This document shows positions 24,201-31,756 of a stretch of DNA of 64,000 nt, piece by piece. Made by a program: the position numbers and the translations under genes. The notes beneath the pieces are model-generated. The model was not told the origin of the DNA. It did no database searches and saw only the letters and a list, made by a program, of their open reading frames with translations. Every line of letters starts with the position of its first letter. Position 1 is the first letter of the stretch. Source of the stretch: Bacteroidales bacterium UBA3824 (GTDB lineage Bacteria; Bacteroidota; Bacteroidia; Bacteroidales; UBA3824); assembly GCA_002393195.1 (NCBI GenBank), contig DGIK01000167.1, positions 1 through 64,000 of the forward strand. The letters are read 5' to 3'.

Positions 24201-24350
24201 GATTTTGAGATTGTTATGCGCCCCACCTTCGACTTTTCGTCGCACTTGCTTTCGCGTGGCATTATGCTCAAAGTAATTGAACCTCAATGGCTCGCCGACG
24301 AAATTTATGAAATGCACTTGCAGGCGGCGGAGATGTATGAGGAGCGGTGA
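24201..24350 (+). pseudogene. C-terminal remnant of a WYL-domain regulator
   Basis: Reads DFEIVMRPTFDFSSHLLSRG, then KVIEPQWLADEIYEMHLQAAEMYEER and stop. This is the typical tail of WYL transcription factors (R-P-x-[FY]-D-F...LLS.G...V..P.W). Upstream, the frame has no family-like sequence and no start, so only the last ~50 codons remain. It abuts the stop of the DUF2442 gene. Confidence 0.75.
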
Positions 24351-24614
24351 TTAAACCTTTACTATATCCACTTCATATCCCTCTGGATACACTCCGCAAT
24401 CTTTGAACATTCCATTGAAACTAAAATCTTCATCTATTTGTCGCCAATGTATGCCTGAGTATGATAGATAGAAATTGTTTCGCTGTTCTTCTGTTGAATT
24501 GGCAAAACTCTTCCAATCGGCAAAAGCATATTTTGCGGTTTTGCCATCTTCTGTTGCGGCATAAACGTAGTTTGAATCTACCCAAACGTGAGATATGTGG
24601 ATTTTATGTGGCAT
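24351..24614 (-). CDS. DUF2442 small protein
   Basis: 87 residues. The pattern VWVDSNYVYAATEDGKTAKYAFADW followed by IHWRQIDEDFSFNGMF matches DUF2442, whose signature is a final I.W...DEDI.... It lies 3 bp downstream of the DUF4160 gene; DUF4160/DUF2442 neighbours recur in bacteria in a toxin-antitoxin-like arrangement, but no activity is established that I can cite. Confidence 0.82.
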   Translation of the reverse strand: MPHKIHISHVWVDSNYVYAATEDGKTAKYAFADWKSFANSTEEQRNNFYLSYSGIHWRQIDEDFSFNGMFKDCGVYPEGYEVDIVKV

Positions 24615-24617
24615 AAG

Positions 24618-24851
24618 CTATTTGTTAAAAAAGTTTTTCCAACGTTCAATGATAATTTCTTTGTTTTCATCAATGATAGATTCAATAATCGCGATTTCAC
24701 GATTCTTGAAACCGTGATTATAAACCTGAACAATAGGCTCTACATTATATTTTGCTTCACAATCGTCCTTGACGACGTGAACGTGAACAGGTTCGTGGTC
24801 GTTTGAATAAAACAAAAAACGATACCCGAAAAAAACGAATATTGTTGGCAT
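24618..24851 (-). CDS. DUF4160 small protein
   Basis: 77 residues. MPTIFVFFGYRFLFYSNDHE followed by PVHVHV and the C-terminal helix with RWKNFF match the DUF4160 family. First gene of a two-gene unit with DUF2442. The upstream region 24852-24972 is A/T-rich with no clear promoter box seen by eye. Confidence 0.85.
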   Translation of the reverse strand: MPTIFVFFGYRFLFYSNDHEPVHVHVVKDDCEAKYNVEPIVQVYNHGFKNREIAIIESIIDENKEIIIERWKNFFNK

Positions 24852-24972
24852 AGTTATTAAGCGTTTAAGTTTTCGACAAATGTAAAATTTTCCAACGATT
24901 AAAAAAAATATTTTGCATTTTTTATGACATAATCAAGACACAAAAAAAGAATTGTTGTTGGCATTGGAATAT

Positions 24973-25010
24973 AGTGCCAAAAATGCGTAAAATTACACGG
25001 TTTTGGCACT
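24973..25010. promoter_or_regulatory. Orphan operator-like inverted repeat
   Basis: AGTGCCAAAA (24973-24982) and TTTTGGCACT (25001-25010) flank ATGCGTAAAATTACACGG. This is nearly the same as the operator of the intact ATPase at 20231-20266, but no ATPase follows. Confidence 0.75.
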
Positions 25011-25061
25011 TAGGGATAGACAAATGAATACAAACGGCGAGTTGTTGAGCGAACAAAAAAA

Positions 25062-27158
25062 TCAATCTTCGCTATCTGAAATAGGCACCAATTCAAATTC
25101 CAATTCTTCATACCCTATACCAACGTTATCAAACAAATATCTGATACATTGCATTTTGTCTTTTGTGGAAGTTGATGTTCTAACATAACAGTTTTCAGCG
25201 AATGCAGAAAAATATGTTTTTGAAGAGTTGGAGAAAAAGTATTCATTCTTATAGCACAACTGAATAACACTGTCTTTATGCTCGTCATACACCAATTTAC
25301 ACAAAGACAACAACATATCTTTCCAACTTGATGTTTCAGTTTTCTGTCCTGAATAATAGAATGCCGAAATATTTCTATATGTACATATCTCGTCAACATC
25401 ATCACCATCAAAACTGATGGTATCTGCCGGTTTTTCGGAAATATCTGTGGAAATCATCGGAAAAAGTTTCAAAAAACGCTCTGTCAATGCGTTGCATCGC
25501 TCAATCATTTCTTCCTCCGTCCATTTATCTTTGTTTTTGATGGACTCTGTTAACTTGAAGGCTGATTTATTTAAGCCGATAACTTCTTGTCCCTTAGAAT
25601 CGAAAAAGCCATCCCGTTTTTCTGCAAATGACCTGTTGCCATAGTTAGAGTTATATCCTGTCAGCGTCAAATTAGCAAACGTATGCAGATACCTTTCGTG
25701 TATTCTTTCCCATTCTGCGCCCAAAGCGTTTTTCCATTCCTTGGTCAATGTTTGTGGCATAATATGTTCTATCGAAATAGCATTATCCTTCATACCATTA
25801 ACGACATCATTGTGATAGCCTTTTTCGTTACCATTTTCCATTCTTTCAAACAGGAAATATTTGTATTCCAATGGAATACGATATATTTGACGAGTTTGGA
25901 AATTATCACGTACTTTGATGTCATTAGGAAACATACTGTTGCCCAACTTTTTGAGAAGAACAAATTTCAAAACGTCCAAATAATCAGACGACGACTTGTC
26001 GTTTTTCGCAATAAATTTGCTTATGTCATACTGCAAAGTACTGAAAACCTTATTCAAAGCATTTGTAGGCAAGTTGCAGATGATACGCCGAGCCAAATAG
26101 TTTTCAATAACATCAAACACTTTGATTTCTGTATCAACAGAAAAATTGTTCTCCTTGGCATATCTCATAAAGCCTAAATAATAAGGCATAACCGTTGACG
26201 TGCCAACAGTATTGAGTTCCTGAAACTTGTATTTTAAGTAAACATTATCCGTCTTCTCTTTTTTGAATTGGTCATAATAGTCAGCGTATTCAAGCATCTC
26301 GCGAAGAATATCGCCCCTATCAAGGTTTGAGATTTCGGCAAACTTTTTAAACTCTTTGTAAAGGTTGTCGATTTTACATATACGCCTTAACTTGATGGTC
26401 AAGTAGTCTCTTATAAACATTGTTGGCGCATAGTCTGTGAAAACCTCAATCTTGTTCCAATAGTCGTTGTAATACTTTTCTTGTATGTCTGGCTGCAAAG
26501 ACATTAATAGATAATTCCTGATTTTGTCGGCTTCCTCCAAATCTTTTCCTGTGGAATTCAAACTTTCGAAAATCAGTTGTGCGTCATCGTTTTCATTAAG
26601 TTTAATGTCGATAATCACAAGTTTTTCGATTGCCGACAAATAATCCTCCAACGAAAGGTCGTGTTTTTTGATCCAACCAACAAAAAGATTAAAGTTTCGC
26701 GTTACATTACTACCTTTAACATACTCATTTTCACCCTTAAACAGCAATGCATCGAAAGCATCCATATCATTCTTGATGGGTTTCAGTTTTATCTTTCTGT
26801 CCGAAGAATATTCATCTACCAAATATTTACCGTATATTTTCTTTACCGAAACTTCATTTTCATATTTCAACTCACCCTTTTTAGCAAGCTTATATAAAGC
26901 AATAAGCAACAGAGATATTGTTGTAATTCTCTGTTGTCCGTCGATGATAAATATGTTAGAACTCGTCAGACTTTGCTGTTTAGAAACAATGCTACCAAAA
27001 AAGTGATTCTGCCTTTTCGGGTCTTTCAACTTAATCAAATCACTGAAAAGCTGTTCACAATGTTCCTCTTTCCAATCATAGTTTCTCTGATACAACGGTA
27101 TCGTGAAACTTGAATTGATCGCAAGTATCTGAGTTAATGGTTTTTCGTGTCCTTCCAT
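25062..27158 (-). CDS. GmrSD-like DUF262/DUF1524 type IV restriction protein
   Basis: 698 residues. N-terminal DUF262: IPLYQRNYDWKEEHCEQLF (~16-35), HFFGSIV and FIIDGQQRITTISLLL (~70-85). A helical middle region is followed by DUF1524 (~455-520), with SIEHIMPQTLTKEW and FANLTLTGYNSNYGN containing the HxxP and NLTL pattern of the GmrD nuclease. An extra ~150-residue C-terminus (from ~545) resembles a small DNA- or protein-binding addition. Family role: NTP-dependent cleavage of modified phage DNA in fused GmrSD enzymes. It stands alone; the start at 27158 follows the conserved N-terminal pattern. Confidence 0.93.
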   Translation of the reverse strand: MEGHEKPLTQILAINSSFTIPLYQRNYDWKEEHCEQLFSDLIKLKDPKRQNHFFGSIVSKQQSLTSSNIFIIDGQQRITTISLLLIALYKLAKKGELKYENEVSVKKIYGKYLVDEYSSDRKIKLKPIKNDMDAFDALLFKGENEYVKGSNVTRNFNLFVGWIKKHDLSLEDYLSAIEKLVIIDIKLNENDDAQLIFESLNSTGKDLEEADKIRNYLLMSLQPDIQEKYYNDYWNKIEVFTDYAPTMFIRDYLTIKLRRICKIDNLYKEFKKFAEISNLDRGDILREMLEYADYYDQFKKEKTDNVYLKYKFQELNTVGTSTVMPYYLGFMRYAKENNFSVDTEIKVFDVIENYLARRIICNLPTNALNKVFSTLQYDISKFIAKNDKSSSDYLDVLKFVLLKKLGNSMFPNDIKVRDNFQTRQIYRIPLEYKYFLFERMENGNEKGYHNDVVNGMKDNAISIEHIMPQTLTKEWKNALGAEWERIHERYLHTFANLTLTGYNSNYGNRSFAEKRDGFFDSKGQEVIGLNKSAFKLTESIKNKDKWTEEEMIERCNALTERFLKLFPMISTDISEKPADTISFDGDDVDEICTYRNISAFYYSGQKTETSSWKDMLLSLCKLVYDEHKDSVIQLCYKNEYFFSNSSKTYFSAFAENCYVRTSTSTKDKMQCIRYLFDNVGIGYEELEFELVPISDSED

Positions 27159-27277
27159 AGTTTAAATGATGTGTTTATACACGACAAATATACGGATTAT
27201 TATGATACGATGTTCATCTTGCGCGGTATTTTTTATTACAATTCGTTTTATTTTGAACCTGTGCAAAAACAGCACAA

Positions 27278-27308
27278 GTTGTATTATGCAAAATTTGCAT
27301 ATTACAAC
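27278..27308. promoter_or_regulatory. Inverted repeat upstream of the SMR gene
   Basis: GTTGTATTATGCAAA (27278-27292) and TTTGCATATTACAAC (27294-27308) pair with one mismatch. The repeat ends 24 bp before the -7 box TACCTTTG (27333-27340), over the -33 region, so it is a likely operator. Confidence 0.65.
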
Positions 27309-27332
27309 GTGTAAATTTTCAATTCTTTTCCT

Positions 27333-27340
27333 TACCTTTG
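27333..27340 (+). promoter_or_regulatory. -7 box of the SMR exporter gene
   Basis: TACCTTTG, 61 bp before the ATG at 27402. The short leader (27345-27401) shows no guanidine-riboswitch pattern that I can recognise. Confidence 0.6.
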
Positions 27341-27401
27341 TCCTCGCTTCGGAAGGAGTCGCCGTGATATTTATGCAGCCCTCGGAAAGCGTTTATTTGT
27401 T

Positions 27402-27728
27402 ATGAGTTGGATTTTTCTTATTGCCGCAGGGCTGTGCGAAACGGCCTTTACATTTTGCCTCGGCAAGGCTAAAATTTCGACTGATGATGCCCAATGGTGG
27501 GCGTGGATTTCAGCGTTTGGAGTGTTGTATGTTTTGAGCGCGGTGCTTTTGGCAAAGGCGGTGCAAGGCATTTCGGTTGGCGTTGCTTACCCCGTGTGGA
27601 CGGGAATCGGCGCGGTGGGCGCAGTGCTAATTTCGATTTTTGTGTTCAAAGAGCCGGTTTCGTTTTGGAAAATATTCTTCCTCTCCACGCTTATCGCCTC
27701 GGTGGTAGGGTTGAAAAGTGTAGAATAG
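27402..27728 (+). CDS. SMR-family small multidrug/guanidinium exporter (SugE/Gdx-like)
   Basis: 108 residues with four membrane helices. The essential glutamate is in the first helix (AAGLCETAFTFCLGKAK, ~E13). VGVAYPVWTGIGAVGAVLIS and the final FWKIFFLSTLIASVVGLK are typical of the family. The WTGIG motif fits the SugE/Gdx branch (guanidinium export) as well as EmrE-like members, so the substrate is uncertain. Acts as a homodimer or heterodimer in the inner membrane; only one SMR gene is present here. Confidence 0.88.
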   Translation: MSWIFLIAAGLCETAFTFCLGKAKISTDDAQWWAWISAFGVLYVLSAVLLAKAVQGISVGVAYPVWTGIGAVGAVLISIFVFKEPVSFWKIFFLSTLIASVVGLKSVE

Positions 27729-27797
27729 ATGATAAAAATGCGTAAAGTTTTTTTGCTGATAATAAACAGATTGTTTCTTTTTGCAAAAAAGAACAAT

Positions 27798-28178
27798 ATG
27801 CTTAATCTTAGCCGACATATACCGCCAAAAATTCGTTCGGTAGCCGAGAAATCCGCCCGAAGGCACTTCCTGATTGACAAATTGAAGGAAGAGAAATGCT
27901 TTTGGAGTTATGCTCCGGGGTTTGCAGACAGCGACGTGCCCGATGAAATTATCATCGAAAAAACGCTTGTTTACTTGGATTTGGACGAAATCAAGGTACT
28001 TTTTGAACTCTATGGCAAACAAACGGTTAAGCGTGTTTGGCTCGAACGTCTCGTGCCGCAAGGCGATTATCTCTATACACTCAACAGGTTTTTCGCGTGG
28101 TTCTATTTCCGCGTCAAAAAACCGGATATGTATGTCAGGAGTATGGCAACGAGGATATTGAATAGGAGGATGAAATGA
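27798..28178 (+). CDS. Conserved hypothetical (DUF6922-like)
   Basis: 126 residues from ATG 27798; an upstream ATG at 27729, touching the SMR stop, would add 23 residues of poor quality. The core CFWSYAPGFADSDVPDEIII, then IKVLFELYGKQTVKRVWLERLVPQGDYLYTLNRFFAWFYF resembles small Bacteroidota proteins I associate with DUF6922, which often precede AbiEii-type nucleotidyltransferase genes. That downstream partner is missing here. Family assignment is from memory and is moderate. Confidence 0.65.
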   Translation: MLNLSRHIPPKIRSVAEKSARRHFLIDKLKEEKCFWSYAPGFADSDVPDEIIIEKTLVYLDLDEIKVLFELYGKQTVKRVWLERLVPQGDYLYTLNRFFAWFYFRVKKPDMYVRSMATRILNRRMK

Positions 28179-28261
28179 ACCCCATCTATAATGTAACGGC
28201 AGAGGAAATTGAAATGTATATGAAAAGTGTTTTGGAGCTGACAGAGAAAAAACACTTGTAG
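28175..28261 (+). pseudogene. 28-codon remnant overlapping the previous stop
   Basis: ATG overlaps the preceding TGA (ATGA) after AGGAGG at 28165-28170, an unusually strong Shine-Dalgarno for this genome. It reads MNPIYNVTAEEIEMYMKSVL, then ELTEKKHL and stop. It is probably the 5' end of a longer partner gene that has been lost, or a genuine micro-ORF. Confidence 0.5.
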
Positions 28262-28332
28262 TCGCCGTGATATTTTTGCAAAAAAGAATAATACAACCGA
28301 CAAATACCGTCAAAAACAATTGTTAACAAACG

Positions 28333-28381
28333 TTATAACTCCCCAAAACTCAAAAAAAAATCGAGTTTTGGGGAGTTATAA
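28333..28381. repeat. 19-bp perfect inverted repeat
   Basis: TTATAACTCCCCAAAACTC (28333-28351) pairs perfectly with 28363-28381 across an 11-nt A-rich spacer. TATAACTC is shared with the inverted repeat at 20126-20176. It could be an orphan operator or a bidirectional terminator for the convergent ADP-ribosylglycohydrolase gene. Confidence 0.7.
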
Positions 28382-28445
28382 TTTTTAAATAGTTCGATAA
28401 ATCAAGTAGTTACATCAAAAATGCTTCAAAAATTTTCTTCAAATA

Positions 28446-29279
28446 TTACTTATTAAACTCCCCCAATATCTCCTTGAACTCCTGCGGTATCATCGACAAT
28501 ATCTTATCGACAATCGGTTGCGGAATATCCTTGTAAAACGCCTCCGCAATGCCGCCGGTGATGCAGACGAGAGTGTCGGTGTCGCCGCCAAGCGACACTC
28601 CAAGACGGATGGCAGATTCAAAATCCTTGCTCTCCAAAAATGCAATCATCGCCTCGGGCACAGTGCCTTGACACGAACCGTCGTGATGATATTTTGGGCG
28701 GATTTCATCACAAGTGCGGCTGAGGTCGTAGCCGAAAGTTTTTTCGATGTAATCCTTGATTTCCTGCTTAGACTTGCCGGTACGTCCGAGGAAAATAGCC
28801 GCAGCCGTCGCCTGTGCGCCCTTGATACCTTCGGGGTGATTGTGTGTGATTTCGGCGGAACGTTTTGCAATCTCCAATGTCTCCTCCAACGTGTCGAACG
28901 CCCAACCAACAGCCGAAACGCGCATCGCCGAGCCGTTGCCCCAAGAATTGTAAGGACGGCGACCAGTTTTCAGGCTTCCGTCCGTATTCTTGTCGCGATA
29001 GACATTCAGATGTTCAGGGTAAAACAGCCACCTCACATAGCCGCCACCATATCCGCCCATTGGGTTTGGATAACGCTTGCCAAAATCCACAAGACATTCC
29101 TCCAATTTCTCCAATGTATGCTGCTTGTCGATAACGAGCCATTTTGCCACCGCCACCGTCACAATAGAATCGTCGGTAAATTCGCAACGCGGGTCAAACA
29201 GTTCAAAATCAACCGACTTATGGTTGTTGAACTCGTAGATAGAGCCCACCGTATCTCCTATAACTGCACCTAATATCAT
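28446..29279 (-). CDS. ADP-ribosylglycohydrolase family protein
   Basis: 277 residues. MILGAVIGDTVGSIYEF (~1-17), FTDDSIVTVAVA (~33-44) and GGDTDTLVCITGGIAEA (~232-248) are the DraG-family metal-binding motifs; GNGSAMRVSAVGWAF is also typical. It removes ADP-ribose from proteins or small molecules; the substrate is unknown. Monocistronic, cytoplasmic. Confidence 0.95.
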   Translation of the reverse strand: MILGAVIGDTVGSIYEFNNHKSVDFELFDPRCEFTDDSIVTVAVAKWLVIDKQHTLEKLEECLVDFGKRYPNPMGGYGGGYVRWLFYPEHLNVYRDKNTDGSLKTGRRPYNSWGNGSAMRVSAVGWAFDTLEETLEIAKRSAEITHNHPEGIKGAQATAAAIFLGRTGKSKQEIKDYIEKTFGYDLSRTCDEIRPKYHHDGSCQGTVPEAMIAFLESKDFESAIRLGVSLGGDTDTLVCITGGIAEAFYKDIPQPIVDKILSMIPQEFKEILGEFNK

Positions 29280-29343
29280 AGCAATTCGTTTTTAATTTGT
29301 GTAAATATAACGCACAAAAATATGCAATTATTATCATACATAC

Positions 29344-29382
29344 AAAAAAAACTTCCCGAACTGATGACGTCCGAGAAGTTTT
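29344..29382 (-). terminator. Intrinsic terminator of the PUL operon
   Basis: On the minus strand AACTTCTCGGAC and GTTCGGGAAGTT form an imperfect stem followed by eight T. It lies about 25 bp after the stop of the GH35 gene, the last gene of the PUL. Confidence 0.7.
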
Positions 29383-29407
29383 ATAATTAATATGAAAATT
29401 ACACACA

Positions 29408-31726
29408 TTATTTCTCAAATTCGGTGTCCTTGACATACACCTTGTAATCCTTAATCAAACCGGGATTGCCTTTTTCGGCGCGGGGGATAATGCGGATGGC
29501 TTTTAGGGTTTCGGATTTGCCCATATCGATTACAACAGCGTGCGGGAAAGCAACGTTGTCCACCGTCTGCCAATACGTGGATTCTTGGAGGTCGTAAAGT
29601 TTGTCGGCGGTGTATTCGCCAGAACGGGTTTCCTCGCTGTCGGCATACCAGATAGACCAATCTTTGCGGTTGATGATTTTGCCATTTTTGTCGATGGCAT
29701 CCACCTCGGCAAAAGAAGTGATATTGTCGCCAGTGAAATTGTTGAGGGCTTCTATACATAGGTAACGACCCGAAGCAAGTTGCTTAAATTCAACCACTTG
29801 CGGCTGTGCAATATTTTTTAGCGTACCTTCAATGGTGGGTTGCAGGTTAGAGAGGTTGAGTTTTTCGCCATCCTTGCGGTGAGTCTGCGGAACGGAAACA
29901 CGCAATTCGTCGAGAATAGGCTTGTCAAGACCTTTGACAGTCGGTTTTTCAGGGCCAAGAATGTCCAAAACTACAATCTCGTTGTCGCCTTTCTTCAACC
30001 AGCAGCCCGGCATATAGAGTGTTTGCTGAGGTCCAATGTTCCAAATCCTGCCAATTGCGTGGCCATTGACCCACACAAAGCCTTTGCCCCAAGTAGAAAA
30101 ATCGAGGAACGTATCTTCGGGCTTGTCGAGGGTGAAGACACCTTTGTAATACGCCGGTTTTGACGATGCTTTAATATCATCATAATTCTTATCAAGAGCA
30201 AAGTCATAATCCAAAGGCAACGAATATATCTGCCAGTTTTTCAACGCATTACCATCAATAGAGACAGACTTTGTAATGCCTTTGCGGTCGTGGATTGATT
30301 TGTCGAAATTCACACGTCCCAAAGCCTCCACGTAAATATCAAGCACGTCGCCTTTGCGAATGTTAGCGGGCAAGGTGAAAGTAAATTCGCCTTTCCTGCG
30401 GTCGAGTTCGGCGATTTTGTTGCCATTGACAAATACCAAGGCATAATCGTGAACCTCGTCAATATGGAGCACCGAACCTTTTTTGTAGTCGGCATCCATA
30501 GTCTTGCGATAGAGTACAGAGCCAAAACCTTGATTGAGTTTCTCCATAGAAACAATATTTTCAGACTCGACGGCAACAGGCAAATTGTCAAAAACTTCTG
30601 CCGACTTACTTAAAGTAAATTCGGGGATTGTTGACGATGGAATTTGAGCGGGAATATCAGCCAATTGCTCTCCGTCGGAGAGGTGCTTAGACATCATTTC
30701 GCGCAGCAAATTGAATTTGGGCGTTACCTGTCCATTTTCGGAGATGGGCGCGTCGTAATCGTAAGACGAACACATCGCGCTGTATGCCGGATTGTTGGCA
30801 CCGCCCCAATACCCGAATGTAGTGCCGCCGTGCGTCATATAAAGGCTGAAAGAGATGTTTTTCTCAATCATTTCTTCAAGGCCGCTTACCATCACGTCGG
30901 CGGGGCGGGTTTCGTGCGGACGACCCCAATGGTCAAACCAACCGCTCCAAAATTCGCTGCACATCAGAGGCGTATTTGGACGAAGTTCTTTGAGTTTTTT
31001 GAACTGCGCGTCGATGTCGCTGCCAGTGCCAAAATTGACAGTCCAAAGAAGGTCGTCGAGAGCATTGTTGGTGAAATTGCTGCTCCAATCACATTGAAAG
31101 AGAGGTACTTCATTGAATCCCGACTTTCTTACAATATCGCGGATGGCGGAGATGTAAGGCTTGTCGGTGCCGTAACTGCCGTATTCGTTTTCCACCTGCA
31201 CCATTATGATGTTGCCACCTTTGGTGATTTGGAGCGGCGACAGTTGCTCGCCCACTTTTGCCATAAACTTTTCGACGTGGTTCATATAATCAGCGTCGAG
31301 GGTGCGTAGGCTAATGCTATCGTTTTTGAGCAACCACCACGGCAGACCGCCCATCTCCCACTCCGCGCAGACGTAGGGACCGGGGCGCACGATGATGTAC
31401 ATACCGTTTTTCTGCGCAAGGCGGCAAAATTCGGCGATGTCTTTGTTGCCCGAAAAATCAAATTTGCCCTCCTCCATTTCGTGGTAATTCCAAAAAATGT
31501 AAATGCACAATGTATTCATACCCAACGCTTTGCACATTTGGATACGATTTTCCCAATATTCCTTGGGGATGCGCGAATAATGGATTTCGGCGGCCTTGAC
31601 GAGAAAAGGCTTCCCATTGAGCAGGAAAGTCTTGTCGCCGGGCGCGAACGAGCCATTTTTTGTGGATTCGCCACAACTGCCAAGCAGAAGGATGGCTGTC
31701 AATAATAATAGTAGGATTCTTGTCAT
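29408..31726 (-). CDS. GH35 beta-galactosidase, secreted lipoprotein
   Basis: 772 residues. Lipoprotein signal MTRILLLLLTAILLLGSCG with Cys ~18. The GH35 barrel begins FLLNGKPFLVKAAEIHYSRI. The acid/base Glu is in MVQVENEYGSYG (~175-186) and the nucleophile in LMCSEFWSGWFDHWG (~255-269). Galactose-binding-like beta domains follow (GKGFVWVNGHAIGRIWNIGP), and the last ~130 residues resemble an F5/8-type carbohydrate-binding module. Removes terminal beta-galactose. Last gene of the PUL, 30 bp after the GH30 gene; probably acts in the periplasm or at the cell surface. Confidence 0.95.
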   Translation of the reverse strand: MTRILLLLLTAILLLGSCGESTKNGSFAPGDKTFLLNGKPFLVKAAEIHYSRIPKEYWENRIQMCKALGMNTLCIYIFWNYHEMEEGKFDFSGNKDIAEFCRLAQKNGMYIIVRPGPYVCAEWEMGGLPWWLLKNDSISLRTLDADYMNHVEKFMAKVGEQLSPLQITKGGNIIMVQVENEYGSYGTDKPYISAIRDIVRKSGFNEVPLFQCDWSSNFTNNALDDLLWTVNFGTGSDIDAQFKKLKELRPNTPLMCSEFWSGWFDHWGRPHETRPADVMVSGLEEMIEKNISFSLYMTHGGTTFGYWGGANNPAYSAMCSSYDYDAPISENGQVTPKFNLLREMMSKHLSDGEQLADIPAQIPSSTIPEFTLSKSAEVFDNLPVAVESENIVSMEKLNQGFGSVLYRKTMDADYKKGSVLHIDEVHDYALVFVNGNKIAELDRRKGEFTFTLPANIRKGDVLDIYVEALGRVNFDKSIHDRKGITKSVSIDGNALKNWQIYSLPLDYDFALDKNYDDIKASSKPAYYKGVFTLDKPEDTFLDFSTWGKGFVWVNGHAIGRIWNIGPQQTLYMPGCWLKKGDNEIVVLDILGPEKPTVKGLDKPILDELRVSVPQTHRKDGEKLNLSNLQPTIEGTLKNIAQPQVVEFKQLASGRYLCIEALNNFTGDNITSFAEVDAIDKNGKIINRKDWSIWYADSEETRSGEYTADKLYDLQESTYWQTVDNVAFPHAVVIDMGKSETLKAIRIIPRAEKGNPGLIKDYKVYVKDTEFEK

Positions 31727-31756
31727 ATTTTTGCGTAATAATTGTGTTAAAAATAA

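Noticed and set aside
27341..27401. Guanidine riboswitch before the SMR gene
   Set aside because: The leader is only about 60 nt and lacks the paired ACGR loops or ykkC core.
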